64,000 nucleotides of DNA from JBKXSZ01 sp047017005 (GCA_047017005.1 JBKXSZ010000002.1:1-64000); one strand, 5' to 3'; counted from the first letter of the stretch, positions 44,220-53,586 are shown. Notes: a model not told the origin generated them from the letters alone. Numbers and translations are program-made.

Positions 44220-45002
44220 TTATTTTAACATTTTATTTTCACTTTTATTTTTTTGTATCTCTTTTTCCATTATCTCGTATACTCTATCCTTTAGTTCTAA
44301 AACGGCTTCTCCTCTTCTTAGTTTTTCATCTGGATATATTGGTTTTAGTACTTTTGCTTTTATACATGGCTTACTTTTAAAAAGTTCCCACATATTCGTT
44401 GGTTTTTCAAAGAGATATACAATCGGAACAATTGGAACATTATTTTCTACTGCAAACTCAAATGCTCCTTTTTTAAACTTTCTTAATTTTGTACAATATG
44501 GCCAAAGAGATGCCTCTGGATAAAAGTGTACTGTTTTCCCTTCCTGTAATAGTCCGTTTATCGCTTTTACAAACTTTTTCTTTGCTTCTACTCCATCTGG
44601 AATTGGTATCGCATTTAATAAACGAATTAACCAGTTAATGATAGGAATTTCCATATTACTCTTTAAAGTTGGGAAATATGTCTTACGTGGTGCATTAATA
44701 ATCGCATTCATTGTACAGTCCATTGGATGTACATGATTCGATACTGTAATTTTTCCAGCTTGAATTCCCTCTACATTCTTTTCTCCTTCAATAGAAAACC
44801 CAAATGCCACTTTATTAAATACAAATAGAATTGGATAAATAATAACATATAAAATAGTAGAAAGAATTGTAAAAAGATATCCCCTTTTTACAAAAGTATA
44901 GTTTTCATCTATCTTTGCATGTAATGGAGACCACATATGAAATACATGGCTATTTTCATTCTCTGCTAGTTCTTCTCTTGCTTCGTATTCTTGTACATTC
45001 AT
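44220..45002 (-). CDS. 1-acyl-glycerol-3-phosphate acyltransferase-like protein
   Basis: PlsC-type membrane acyltransferase, 260 residues. The HX4D motif is NHVHPMDCT and the substrate-binding motif is YPEASLWPYCTKLRKFKKGAF (PEAS in place of EGTR), followed by NVPIVPIVYLFEKP. An N-terminal membrane segment (LFTILSTILYVIIYPILFVFN) anchors it. It should acylate lysophosphatidic acid or a related lipid; the exact acceptor is not clear because the second motif departs from the E. coli type. A GGGGTG site lies rather far (about 12 nt) from the ATG. Confidence 0.85.
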   Translation of the reverse strand: MNVQEYEAREELAENENSHVFHMWSPLHAKIDENYTFVKRGYLFTILSTILYVIIYPILFVFNKVAFGFSIEGEKNVEGIQAGKITVSNHVHPMDCTMNAIINAPRKTYFPTLKSNMEIPIINWLIRLLNAIPIPDGVEAKKKFVKAINGLLQEGKTVHFYPEASLWPYCTKLRKFKKGAFEFAVENNVPIVPIVYLFEKPTNMWELFKSKPCIKAKVLKPIYPDEKLRRGEAVLELKDRVYEIMEKEIQKNKSENKMLK

Positions 45003-45410
45003 TTTATTTATCGCACCCCTTTATTTTCTACTTCTTCTATTTTTATTATATCTTTTTTTCTGTTCAAACACAAGTAACAAATCTCGCTAAATACTAGAGA
45101 ACCTATATACCTGAAAAAGCTATGATACTTATATATTGTATTGCCTTATTTATCTACCAATCACACCCTCTATAAAGAAATTCTAGCGTACATATACTAA
45201 CAAACTGATACCTGGCACCCAGAGCCATTGGTTTTATAAAAGCATCATCACACGCACGATTAACATGCCTCCATTATTCTGTCTCACTTAACCCCTATTC
45301 TTTATTTTACACCACAAAAAGATAGGGGTCTTATTTGAATTGAAATGCTCATTTGAATCCTATCTTCTCTTTTTATATTTTAAATAAACAAATTACGTCA
45401 AGCCTTTCTT
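45003..45410. other. Gene-free region with hairpin remnant
   Basis: No ORF with recognisable content. A patch with higher GC (about 45205-45300: TGATACCTGGCACCCAGAGC) stands out from the AT-rich flanks. A large hairpin AAAAAGATAGG..CCTATCTTCT (about 45317-45375) resembles that at 22080-22115. It may be an eroded surface-protein or mobile fragment, which is inference. Confidence 0.35.
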
Positions 45411-45929
45411 TTACTCTTTCCAATTTGCTAAGTCTTGAAATACTTTCAAATGTATCTCTTCATCCAAAATAATTCGATTTAAAGTAGCTCTGATACTTTG
45501 ATTTCTTGTATGCATCATTGCTTTTTTATACCCCATAATCGCTTCTTTTTCTAATTCTGCATTGTATAGCATTGTTTCTTTCCTCGTACCTGTCTTATAT
45601 CTTACATTATGTGCACTCCATGTTTCTCCTAAACTATTGACATATTTAGGTTCTAGACCTAATTGTTTAATCAAAGAACCAATTACTTCCATATGTTTCA
45701 TTTCCTGTATTGCAATTTGTAGTAATAGCCTACTAATATCTTGATTTTCTATTTGAATATGTTCATATACATATTGGGTAATTGCAGAAAGTTCTCCTAA
45801 ATTTCCTGCAAAATCCTCATACAACATTTTGGCATAATTGGTACTCTTTTTAATATTTTGTAACTTTGGAAATGGCAACTGTTTATTTGCCTCTAACATT
45901 TCTTTTAGTTTGATATATTCCAAATTCAA
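45411..45929 (-). CDS. Ferritin-like diiron/dimanganese protein, paralogue 1
   Basis: A 172-residue four-helix bundle. Candidate metal ligands follow the ferritin/Mn-catalase pattern: E in GNLGELSAITQY, ExxH in EMKHMEVIGSLIKQLG, E in AELEKEAIMGYKKAM and DEEIHLKVFQDL. It resembles CotJC/ferritin-like clostridial proteins, which have roles in oxidative stress or spores, but the exact function is unproven. The reading begins at a TTG two nt after GGAGG; a second TTG two codons on (45923) has better spacing. A paralogue lies 80 nt upstream on the same strand. Confidence 0.75.
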   Translation of the reverse strand: MNLEYIKLKEMLEANKQLPFPKLQNIKKSTNYAKMLYEDFAGNLGELSAITQYVYEHIQIENQDISRLLLQIAIQEMKHMEVIGSLIKQLGLEPKYVNSLGETWSAHNVRYKTGTRKETMLYNAELEKEAIMGYKKAMMHTRNQSIRATLNRIILDEEIHLKVFQDLANWKE

Positions 45930-46010
45930 TCCCTCCCTCTTATGCCTATATTGTATGCAATCTTTCTTTGTTTTGTGAAAAGTTAACCAATACTGTAAAC
46001 CTCTCTTCTT

Positions 46011-46541
46011 TTAAATCTTGTATTTCCCTCTTTTATAGTCCTCTGCAATTCCTTTGAATATCTTTTTATGTACCGTTTCATCTAATATAATTCTATCTAA
46101 TAAATCACGAATACTCTTATTGTCTGTATAACTTTTTTCAAATTCATAATTATCAATTGTATTCTGCTCTTGCTCAATATCATATTCCATTGTTTTTAAA
46201 ATATCCTTTGTTACATAATTCAATCGATCTGCACACCAAAACTTACCAGTATCATCTCGGTATTCTGGTCTATCCCCTAGTTGTTTAATCAATCCTCCTA
46301 TTAAAACCAAATGATGTATTTCAATTTTCGCTATTTCTAACATAATCTCTTTTAAATTCTCATCTTCAAATTGAATATGTTGATATATATATAAAGTGAC
46401 AGCCGTTACTTCTCCTTCATATCCGCCATAACTACGAAACATTCTATCTGCCAAATCTCTATCTGGTTTCACATTACGAAGTACTGGATATGGTACATAT
46501 TGCAAGCTATCTAACAGCTCTTTTGCTTGTTTACATTTCAT
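46011..46541 (-). CDS. Ferritin-like diiron/dimanganese protein, paralogue 2
   Basis: A 176-residue paralogue of the gene immediately downstream. It has the same ligand order (GYEGEVTAVTLYIYQH, EIHHLVLIGGLIKQLGD, EQEQNTIDNYEFEKSY, DETVHKKIFKGI) and similar FWCADRLNYV/TWSAHNVRY linkers. The two align over nearly the full length but are only moderately similar, so the duplication is old. GAGGTG lies 7 nt before the ATG. The pair is probably one transcript, and a heteromeric complex is possible. Confidence 0.75.
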   Translation of the reverse strand: MKCKQAKELLDSLQYVPYPVLRNVKPDRDLADRMFRSYGGYEGEVTAVTLYIYQHIQFEDENLKEIMLEIAKIEIHHLVLIGGLIKQLGDRPEYRDDTGKFWCADRLNYVTKDILKTMEYDIEQEQNTIDNYEFEKSYTDNKSIRDLLDRIILDETVHKKIFKGIAEDYKRGKYKI

Positions 46542-46752
46542 ATGTTTTCACCTCTCTTCTCATATATATGAGAAATTTTCTCTTTGATTCCTTTTTTCCA
46601 TTCTCTGAACTTTTTTACTAAAAATTTTAAATATAACCCTATATTTTTTTAGTTTTCTATTTCTTTTTTATTTTCTTTATCATATAATACAAAGAAGAAA
46701 GAATATAATTATATTTTTTTGGATTATTAATTCCTTTTAAGGAGGCCAAAGA

Positions 46753-47646
46753 ATGAAAAAGATTATTTTTAAAGGCTGTGGAACAGCTATCCCTACACCT
46801 TTCACAGAAAATGGTGTAAATTTTGAAGAGTTTGGAAAACTAATCGAATTTCAAATTCAAGAAGGAGTAGATGCCATTATCGTTTGTGGTACTACTGGTG
46901 AATCTTCTACTATGACATTAGAAGAGAAAAAAGAAACGATAAAATTTGCAATCAAAAAAGCTAATAGACGTGTTCCTATCATTGCAGGGACTGGTGGAAA
47001 CAATACCAAGTCTGTTATTGAAATGACAAAATATGCAGAATCTGTTGGAGTAGATGGACTTTTAATTGTTACCCCCTATTACAATAAAACGACACAAGCT
47101 GGTTTAGTTGCTCATTATCAAGCTGTTGCAAAAGAAACTACACTACCAATTATTCTTTATAGTGTTGCAAGTAGAACTGGTTTAAATATTACTCCAGAAA
47201 CTTGTTTAGAATTATCCAAAATTCCAAATATTGTAGCAATTAAAGAAGCAAGTGGTAACATTTCACAAGTTGCTAAAATTGCATCTCTTTGTGGAGATAA
47301 CTTACATATTTATACTGGTAATGATGACCAAGTATTACCTACTTTAGCTCTTGGGGGATTAGGAGTCATTTCTGTTATCGGAAATTTAGCCCCTAAAAAA
47401 TATCATCATATGGTACAAAGCTATTTCGATGGAGATACTTCTACTGCAACCAAAATCCAGTTAGAGAGTATTCCTCTTATCAATAGTTTATTTAGTGAAG
47501 TAAATCCTATTCCTGTAAAAGCTGCTTTAAATCTAATGGGTTATCAATATGGAGTTCCAAGACTTCCTCTAGTAGAAATGACAGAAGCAGGTAAAGAAAA
47601 TTTACGTAAAGAACTAAATGCTTATGGCATTGAAACGAAAAACTAA
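46753..47646 (+). CDS. dapA: 4-hydroxy-tetrahydrodipicolinate synthase
   Basis: Condenses pyruvate with aspartate semialdehyde. The Schiff-base lysine (IVAIKEASGN), the pyruvate-binding TTGESSTM loop and the catalytic tyrosine (ILYSVASRTGLNI) are present; 297 residues. The motif after the tyrosine reads YSVASRTG instead of the usual YNVPSRTG, a modest deviation. AAGGAGG lies 7 nt before the ATG. Dipicolinate for spores derives from the same product. Confidence 0.96.
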   Translation: MKKIIFKGCGTAIPTPFTENGVNFEEFGKLIEFQIQEGVDAIIVCGTTGESSTMTLEEKKETIKFAIKKANRRVPIIAGTGGNNTKSVIEMTKYAESVGVDGLLIVTPYYNKTTQAGLVAHYQAVAKETTLPIILYSVASRTGLNITPETCLELSKIPNIVAIKEASGNISQVAKIASLCGDNLHIYTGNDDQVLPTLALGGLGVISVIGNLAPKKYHHMVQSYFDGDTSTATKIQLESIPLINSLFSEVNPIPVKAALNLMGYQYGVPRLPLVEMTEAGKENLRKELNAYGIETKN

Positions 47647-47788
47647 AAATTCTATTAAAAGTATTAAAAATTTATTAATTTAAAAAGGGGACAAGAAAAT
47701 GCGTGGTATAATGAGGATACAAATAAAAAATAAATGCCATGCATTTTCATATAATATAAAATAGATGGCAATATAAAGGGGTATTTTA

Positions 47789-48328
47789 ATGACATTAGAT
47801 ACAAACGAAATTTTAGCAAATCATTCAGAATTTGCTCTTATTATTCAAGAAATATTAGAAAATGAAACTGTGCAAAAAATGAAATTATATAATCATCACT
47901 ATAATACAACGTGTTTTGACCATTGTATTCACGTAGCTTATGCAAGTTATTGGATAGCTAAAAAACGACGTCTAGATTATGTGTCTGCTGCAAGGGCTGG
48001 AATGCTTCATGACTTGTTTTTATATGATTGGCATGAAAAGCAACCAGATACAAAAGGTTTTCATGCTTTTACTCATGCAAAAACAGCTTTTGGAAATGCA
48101 AATAAACTTTTTCATCTAAATCCAATTGAAAAAGATGCTATACTAAAACATATGTGGCCAGTTACCTTTTCTTTTCCTCGTTATCAAGAAAGCTATATCA
48201 TTACACTTGCCGATAAATATGCTGCTCTTCGCGAAAGTTTTGACGCGTATAAACGTAATTCTAGACTTCAAAAGCTATATCGATATAGTTATGTATTTTT
48301 AACTATGGTAATTTTAAAGTTTATATGA
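47789..48328 (+). CDS. HD-domain phosphohydrolase
   Basis: A 179-residue HD-superfamily protein. The ligand histidines and aspartate appear as HCIHVAYASYWIAKK, AGMLHDLFLYDW, HAFTHAKTAF and the helix LADKYAALRES. Clostridial members have an unknown substrate, with nucleotides likely. AAGGGG lies upstream of the ATG. It sits between dapA and dapB but is separated from both by more than 60 nt, with its own terminator. Confidence 0.85.
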   Translation: MTLDTNEILANHSEFALIIQEILENETVQKMKLYNHHYNTTCFDHCIHVAYASYWIAKKRRLDYVSAARAGMLHDLFLYDWHEKQPDTKGFHAFTHAKTAFGNANKLFHLNPIEKDAILKHMWPVTFSFPRYQESYIITLADKYAALRESFDAYKRNSRLQKLYRYSYVFLTMVILKFI

Positions 48329-48337
48329 TAAAATACA

Positions 48338-48362
48338 AAATAGATAGGAATATCCTATCTGT
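48338..48362 (+). terminator. Terminator of the HD-domain gene
   Basis: GATAGGA / TCCTATC stem and TTTTT, directly after the stop. Confidence 0.6.
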
Positions 48363-48397
48363 TTTTCACATTATAGAAATGAATAGGAGGAATTATT

Positions 48398-49159
48398 ATG
48401 ATTAAAGTTTTTGTTAATGGTTGTAATGGAACGATGAGTAAGCAAGTTTTATTGGAAATAAATAAAAGTGAAGATATGACAGTAGTTGGGGGATTTGATA
48501 AAGAACCTAATAAAGCATATGACTTTCCTGTATACACAGATATTAATAAAATAAAAGTAGATGCCGATGTTATTATTGACTTCTCAGTTCCATCTGCTAC
48601 TTTAGAAATATTAACTTATGCCAAGAAATCACAAACCCCTATTGTTATTGCAACTACCGGTTTTTCTAATACAGACCTTCTTATGATAGAAGAAGCTTCT
48701 CATTCTATACCAATTTTCCGTTCTTCTAATATGTCTTTTGATATTGCTGTTATGAAAAAAGTAATCGCTTCTCTTTCTCATATTTTAGAAGGAACCGATA
48801 TTGAAATTATAGAGACACATCATAATCGCAAGCTGGATGCTCCTAGTGGCACTGCTCTTGCTCTAGCAGATGCTATTAATAAAGAGTTTGATAATTCTTA
48901 TGAATATGTGTATTCTCGTCATGAAAGAAGAGAACCAAGAAATAAAAGAGAAATTGGAATTTCTTCTGTTCGTGGCGGTAATATTGTTGGAGAACATTCT
49001 GTACAATTCTTCGGTCCTTATGAAACTTTTGAAATTAAACATATTGCACATTCTAGAAGTGTTTTCGCACAAGGAGCTATTAAAGCTGCTAAATTCTTGA
49101 TTCGTCAAAAGCCAGGGAGTTATTCTATGGAAGATTTAATGGATATCAATATTGACTAA
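48398..49159 (+). CDS. dapB: 4-hydroxy-tetrahydrodipicolinate reductase
   Basis: Second DAP-pathway step. The NAD(P)H loop (VNGCNGTMSKQVL), the catalytic H-H-x-x-K-x-D-x-PSGTA motif (HHNRKLDAPSGTA), the R-x-G-x-x-x-G-x-H segment (SSVRGGNIVGEHSV) and the C-terminal SYSMEDL are all present; 253 residues, usual length. AGGAGG lies 7 nt before the ATG. Confidence 0.96.
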   Translation: MIKVFVNGCNGTMSKQVLLEINKSEDMTVVGGFDKEPNKAYDFPVYTDINKIKVDADVIIDFSVPSATLEILTYAKKSQTPIVIATTGFSNTDLLMIEEASHSIPIFRSSNMSFDIAVMKKVIASLSHILEGTDIEIIETHHNRKLDAPSGTALALADAINKEFDNSYEYVYSRHERREPRNKREIGISSVRGGNIVGEHSVQFFGPYETFEIKHIAHSRSVFAQGAIKAAKFLIRQKPGSYSMEDLMDINID

Positions 49160-49189
49160 TTAGCACAGCTGGAAGACTAAATATATTTA

Positions 49190-49217
49190 AAGAAGGAATC
49201 AAGTTTGACTCCTTCTT
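49190..49217. terminator. Bidirectional terminator between dapB and the DUF4363 gene
   Basis: AGAAGGA / TCCTTCT arms with a pyrimidine tail on each strand. Confidence 0.65.
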
Positions 49218-49223
49218 ACTTTT

Positions 49224-49613
49224 TTAAAAAATATTTTTTATATTTAAGGCTTCTTTTTCTTGAATATGTTCTAATAAATATTTTGCTTTATCTATACTTT
49301 CTATTCCATTTTCATATTCCTTTGTTTCAATATTTGCTTTTACACTTACTAATTCCGTTTGAACTTTTTCTAATTCATCATGCTCTATATAGTAAGAAAG
49401 CTCTTCATTAAAATCCGTCCATTTATGAAAAGTCTCTTCTATCTCTTTGGATAGTGTCTCCTCGTTTTTCTCTTTCTTTCCCATCTCTATTCGTAAAGCT
49501 TCCAAATCTTGGTTCATTTCCTCCACACTTTTTTGCGTATAACCTCTAGTAGCTAAGTTTCCCAGCAATATAGCAACAATGATAATACTTATAATAATCG
49601 TTTCTTTCCACAT
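49224..49613 (-). CDS. DUF4363-family membrane protein
   Basis: About 129 residues: one N-terminal membrane segment (ETIIISIIIVAILLGNLA) then an extracytoplasmic helical domain (EEMNQDLEALRIEMGKK, EETFHKWTDFNEELSYYIEHDELEKVQTEL) typical of DUF4363, which is regularly encoded beside DUF421 proteins in Clostridia. The start is chosen at MWKETIII with AAGGAAG upstream. It follows the DUF421 gene after 17 nt. Confidence 0.8.
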   Translation of the reverse strand: MWKETIIISIIIVAILLGNLATRGYTQKSVEEMNQDLEALRIEMGKKEKNEETLSKEIEETFHKWTDFNEELSYYIEHDELEKVQTELVSVKANIETKEYENGIESIDKAKYLLEHIQEKEALNIKNIF

Positions 49614-49630
49614 AATCTCTTCTTCCTTTT

Positions 49631-50306
49631 CTATGATTTCATCTTTTCTTGACAAAAGATTTGTCCTTTCCCATCCAAAGTTACAATCAATGCATCTTCT
49701 GGATTTATATGAAACTTATTTACTTCTTTCTTCAGCCAACTATAGTTTTTTCCTATTTTCTTTAAATTATCACCCATTACTTTTCCATCAATTACTAAGT
49801 CATAAGCAAGACCTTCATAATCTGGAGTTATATTAAAGTCTTCTGGTATTGTCGTTCTCTTCTCCGGTTTTTGAATGACTGTAACTTGTCCATTGGTTTC
49901 TAATATTGCATATTCCACATCTCCTATATTAAAGATATTATTTCCCCTTAATCTTTCTTGTAATTCATTTACTGTAAATCTTTCTTTTTTTAAAGCTTTT
50001 TCATCAATTCTTCCTCGATAAATTAAAATAGCTGGTTTTCCACATATAATCCCTCTTAAATGTATGCTTTTCATATTAATAATAGAGATAACAAGATGCA
50101 TTACCAATAGCCCTAAAATCGGAATAATACCGATTGGAAATTGGTACTCCTACATCTGTCATAGGAATTGATGCCAAATCTGCAATCATAATAGAAATAG
50201 CAAGCTCAAAAGGTTGTAATTGTCCTATTTCTCTCTTCCCCATTAATCGCATCACGAATAACACAACGAGATATAGTACAATAGACCTAATAAATGTAAT
50301 TAACAT
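49631..50306 (-). CDS. DUF421 (YetF-like) membrane protein, with apparent frameshift
   Basis: The 5' frame encodes helices of the YetF/YdfR family (RLMGKREIGQLQPFELAISIMIADLAS) to VGVPISN, where an in-frame CGG (50132-50130) occurs. Skipping its C gives GIIPILGLLVMHLVISIINMKS and the cytoplasmic YetF domain (RGIICGKPAILIYRGRID, VEYAILETNGQVTVIQKPEKR). The total is 224 residues, typical. AAGGAAGG precedes the ATG. It is paired with the DUF4363 gene downstream. Members are linked to spore membranes, but the mechanism is unknown. Confidence 0.88.
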
Positions 50307-50547
50307 ATCTTTCCTTCCTTTTCTATTTTCTTTTATTTTAATTCAAATTTATTTTGATTTTATTTGATTCTCTTTTGTATTTTGTTCTATATTTGAAAAA
50401 AGTATACTTCTTCTCTTTCTTTTTTTATTCTGCCAAAAATTATAATAAAAATTACGAATAGAAATTTTTTAAATGTTCATACTATAAATAGCCATCAAAA
50501 AAAATGATAAAATACATTCTTATTTAGAATAGGAGGACTGAAAAATC

Positions 50548-50926
50548 ATGGATAATAATGAACATGCTCGGAAGTAATTCCCGTGGAGCAAGTACAGTAT
50601 GGCAAATCGTAGGTAGATTAGTTACAGCCGCAATTGTTCTTGCAATTACTGCCTTTTTTACACCAGGATTTACAATTAATAATATTTGGGCATTAGCTTT
50701 AGCTGCAGTGGTTCTTACAGCTCTTGATTATATTATCACGAAATTTACTGGATTACATGCTAGTCCATTTGGTAAAGGGTTTGTGGGCTTTGTATTAGCT
50801 GCTGTTACTTTATATATCACTCAATTTGTAGTAGCTGGATATTCTATATCTTGGCTTGCTGCTATTATTGGTGCTGTTATATATGGTATTGTCGATTATA
50901 TTATTCCTGGCGAACAAGCAATGTAA
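50548..50926 (+). CDS. Holin-like/DUF-type four-helix membrane protein, with apparent frameshift
   Basis: AGGAGG lies 11 nt before an ATG encoding MDNNEHA, whose codon 8 is CGG (50569-50571), followed by AAG TAA. Skipping the C gives GSNSRGASTVWQIVGRLVTA and the full four-helix protein ending YIIPGEQAM, about 125 residues. A start at 50558 in the final frame is possible but has no ribosome site. The membrane pattern resembles phage-holin-like proteins of Firmicutes. The restored N-terminus is the best argument for the frameshift reading here. Confidence 0.75.
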
Positions 50927-50937
50927 CAATCTTTAAT

Positions 50938-51316
50938 AAGGGTGTCCTAAAATAGGAACTTAACGCCAAAAAATCCAGCTCGATAAGAGTTGGATTTTTT
51001 GTAAAATTCGATTTTTCCAAAGATTTCTTATGAATATTCTGCTCTTTTTCCTCTCATTTTATATTAGATTTCTACTTGCTACGTATTTTAATTGTCATAA
51101 TTTTTTAAATCGTATTTATCTATTTCCTTGTGCTTTGTGCACTCTCTTTTATGTGTGCAACTACTACAGTCAAATTTCTAAAGGTGAATGTTTTCCACTA
51201 AAATCACTATTTTTAAGTATTGATTTATCAGTATCTCTAACTATTTTTATATCCAAAAATTCAACTCTTATCGAGCTGGACTTTTTACTTCTAGGGTTCC
51301 TATTTCAGGACACCTT
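50938..51316. mobile_element. MITE-like element with transposase scrap
   Basis: Long terminal inverted repeats: AAGGGTGTCCTAAAATAGGA on the left and AAGGTGTCCTGAAATAGGAA inverted on the right, and the inner CCAGCTCGATAAGAGTTG is shared by both ends. The core on the minus strand reads FDCSSCTHKRECTKHKEID, like the cysteine cluster near the end of IS1182-type transposases, but is too short and interrupted to be a gene. It is probably an internally deleted insertion sequence. Confidence 0.65.
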
Positions 51317-51324
51317 CATGTCTC

Positions 51325-51350
51325 TTTCTAATTTTTTACAAAATTAGAAA
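51325..51350. promoter_or_regulatory. DGR-type hairpin at the 3' end of variable protein 1
   Basis: TTTCTAATTTT / AAAATTAGAAA arms around a short loop, overlapping the stop codon. The identical 26 bp occurs at 54956-54981 after the second gene. DGR target sites carry a hairpin/cruciform just past the variable repeat. Confidence 0.6.
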
Positions 51351-52285
51351 GTCGCACTCAAGCGCACGTAGCCGCCGTTATAGACGCCGCCGAAGTCCAT
51401 ATAACCGCGGCCGAAGCGCGCGTTAAATGCGCGGAAAGTATCGTACTGGGCGGAAGACCAGTAGTCGTCGCTAAGCCCTTTGTTTGCATAATTTTCTTTT
51501 GTTATTCCTAATTCTTCTGCAAATGCTGACCATTCGGCTCTAGAAGGTACGAACCATCCATTTGCAACTTGTGACTTTATTTGTCCCCACATATCTTTGT
51601 TATTTGTAGATTGGTCTTGTTCTCCATATGCTTTTGCATCCCATTTAGCTATCATTGCATTTGTATTGGCTTTTCCTGTTCCGAAATCTCCTGATGTTGC
51701 AGTTGCATAATCACTCATATTTCCATATGCAGCATTATACCAGTCATAAAGTGTTCCATTTCTTTTTCCGTCTATATCTGTTAATGCCATTATATAAAAT
51801 CTATCTTTCCCTGTTCCTGTTGGTGATAGTACGTCCTTCGTTCCAAAACTTCCTTCGTAATTTGTCTTGCTTATATAGTAGTCTTTAACCCCTTCAGCAA
51901 CAGGTATTGTGTAATTACCATCTGAATCATACCATTGTCCATCTCCTGTATTTCCTTTTGCTAAATCTGCATATATTATTCCGTCAACTGTTCCGTCTGC
52001 ATTTATATCTGCATAATATCCTACATATGACTCTGTTTTTGAAATATTTTCTACTGTTTCTTCATTTGGTAAATATCTATTTAATTCACCATATATTTCA
52101 TTTAACGTATTTAGTTCATTTTGTGTCGCTTGTTCTGATTTGTTTTTCGCTTCTTGTGTTTTTTCGATTAATCCACTATTGACTGCAAAATATATGGTTA
52201 CCCCTGCTAAAATAAGTAAAATAATGATTGTTACGACTAATGCAATTAATGTAATACCTTTCCTTTCTTTTAAATTTCCCTTCAT
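51344..52285 (-). CDS. Pilin-anchored C-type-lectin protein with DGR-like variable 3' end (copy 1)
   Basis: A 313-residue surface protein. A type-IV-prepilin-like start (ERKG then ITLIALVVTIIILLILAGV) is followed by a helical stalk, an EF-like DINADGTVDG loop and a C-terminal formylglycine-enzyme/C-type-lectin fold (WFVPSRAEWSAF, YWSSAQ, VRLSATF). Residues before VRLSATF (51368-51445 on DNA) are GC-rich and hypervariable against copy 2. Amino acids 1-109 are identical in both copies. AGGAGG is 7 nt before the chosen second ATG. Position 5 of the mature helix lacks the usual Glu, so pilus assembly is uncertain. Confidence 0.8.
   Translation of the reverse strand: MKGNLKERKGITLIALVVTIIILLILAGVTIYFAVNSGLIEKTQEAKNKSEQATQNELNTLNEIYGELNRYLPNEETVENISKTESYVGYYADINADGTVDGIIYADLAKGNTGDGQWYDSDGNYTIPVAEGVKDYYISKTNYEGSFGTKDVLSPTGTGKDRFYIMALTDIDGKRNGTLYDWYNAAYGNMSDYATATSGDFGTGKANTNAMIAKWDAKAYGEQDQSTNNKDMWGQIKSQVANGWFVPSRAEWSAFAEELGITKENYANKGLSDDYWSSAQYDTFRAFNARFGRGYMDFGGVYNGGYVRLSATF
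51368..51445 (-). repeat. DGR variable repeat 1
   Basis: 26 codons between the invariant YWSSAQ and VRLSATF. Compared with variable repeat 2 (54999-55076) about 28 bases differ, all at positions where a template adenine explains both states (TTC/AAC, CGC/AAC, GGC/AAC, TAC/AGC pairs), while C, G and T positions are conserved. Confidence 0.75.
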
Positions 52286-52341
52286 TTTCATTCCTCCTCT
52301 GTTTTATTTTTTATATTAAAATTTAATAACTAATTAAACGC

Positions 52342-52396
52342 AAAAAAGACAGCAACAAAAACCTGCTTATTTCAGATTTTTATTACTATCTTTTTT
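52342..52396 (-). terminator. Leader hairpin/terminator before variable protein 1
   Basis: AAAAAAGATAG..CTGTCTTTTTT long stem with T-run on the minus strand about 55 nt before the gene, nearly identical to 56005-56060. It either ends upstream transcripts or attenuates the gene. Confidence 0.6.
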
Positions 52397-53253
52397 ATTC
52401 CATATATTATCAAAGCTATTTTTTATAGTAAAGTATAGCTCTCTAGTGTTTGTAGTATTTGCTGACATACATATTTTCCCTTCTTTTACATCTTTTTTCT
52501 TTTCTTTTTTAACTATATAATTTAAACTTCAATAAGTCAATTTATTTTGCTTAATTTCTCTAATATTAAAATTATTCATAATCTCAACTCACTAAAATTA
52601 TAATTTTTTATTCTAATGCAAACATAACTTTTTCATAATCTTTTACATAGTATCTAATATTAGTTCTACCTTTTTACTTTCATTCGCCATAATAAATTCC
52701 ACTTCTGCCTATATTATATAAGATTATTTTTTATATGCAATAAGCCAATTTTATTTATATTTAATTTTCTAAACTTTATTTAATTGCTTATTCTAACCTT
52801 TTATCTTTATTATCGTTAAAAGAATCTTTAATATAAGTATTGTATTCTGTTTATTAATAGTAGTCTTGTTTTCCTTCTTATCTTCTAATAATAATAAGCA
52901 ACTATTGAATCTTGATAACTTTTTCCCGCATTTCTAAAATAAAAATTCTCCGAACAGAAAATTCACAATAAAGTTTTTGTAATAATTGATTTTAAAGTTT
53001 ACAAGTATTATTTTTCCGAGTAAAAATAATGAATAATGAAAATAAGTAGAATTCGATAATGCCAATACTTACAAATAATTTTAGATAAAAATAAAAAAGT
53101 CTAAATTTATTTAAAATCCAGGCTTTTTTGCTGCGGATGAAGGGACTATATCGCTTATTTCTAATCATTTGCCTTCTCCTTGTTGATTTAATTGTTGAAG
53201 TAGAAAAAATTAAAATAAATTATATATCATGAAAATTAATTATTATAAATTAT
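52397..53253. other. 857-bp AT-rich stretch without an intact gene
   Basis: No intact coding region. A minus-strand scrap near 52600-52700 reads GRTNIRYYVKDYEKVMFALE in one frame and MANESKKVELILDTM in another, suggesting a small decayed ORF. An imperfect hairpin at about 53092-53132 may terminate the toxin gene. The first 40 bp repeat the region upstream of variable protein 2. Confidence 0.4.
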
Positions 53254-53568
53254 TTATAATTTGTCTTTCCAATTACTAGCACCATATAAAACTCTTACAA
53301 CATTTACTATTTTATCTTTATCATTAATACAATAAAAAGCAATATAATTTTTAATAATTAATTTTCTAAATTGGTATGGTTTTATTACGTTATAATCAAT
53401 AACAGGAAATTTACTAGGTTGATACTCTAATGATGTGAGCTCATTTTTTATTAATTTAGCATATTTTTCAGCAATAGTAGGCTCTAACAACTCATATTTA
53501 ATATAACGAATAATATCTTTATAGTCGTTTTTAGCTTGTATGGATAATTGTACCTTATATTTATTCAA
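53254..53568 (-). CDS. RelE/ParE-family toxin
   Basis: A 104-residue type II toxin of the RelE/ParE superfamily (YKVQLSIQAKNDYKDIIRYIKYEL, FPVIDYNVIKPYQFRKLIIKNYIAFYCIND, VVRVLYGASNW). The start is a TTG with GGAGG 8 nt upstream. The cognate antitoxin precedes it by 18 nt. Whether it cuts mRNA (RelE) or poisons gyrase (ParE) cannot be told; the RVLYGASNW ending is common to both. Confidence 0.85.
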   Translation of the reverse strand: MNKYKVQLSIQAKNDYKDIIRYIKYELLEPTIAEKYAKLIKNELTSLEYQPSKFPVIDYNVIKPYQFRKLIIKNYIAFYCINDKDKIVNVVRVLYGASNWKDKL

Positions 53569-53586
53569 TAGTATGACCTCCTGCTT

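Noticed and set aside
41040..46752. Lysine riboswitch upstream of asd or dapA
   Set aside because: Neither leader shows the long conserved lysine-box helices; asd has only about 110 nt after the ISLre2 element, and the dapA upstream region is plain AT-rich sequence.
51030..51347. Plus-strand membrane-like ORF inside the MITE-like element
   Set aside because: Hydrophobic only because it is antisense to AT-rich DNA, crosses the element end and has no ribosome site; the transposase-like cysteine cluster is on the other strand.
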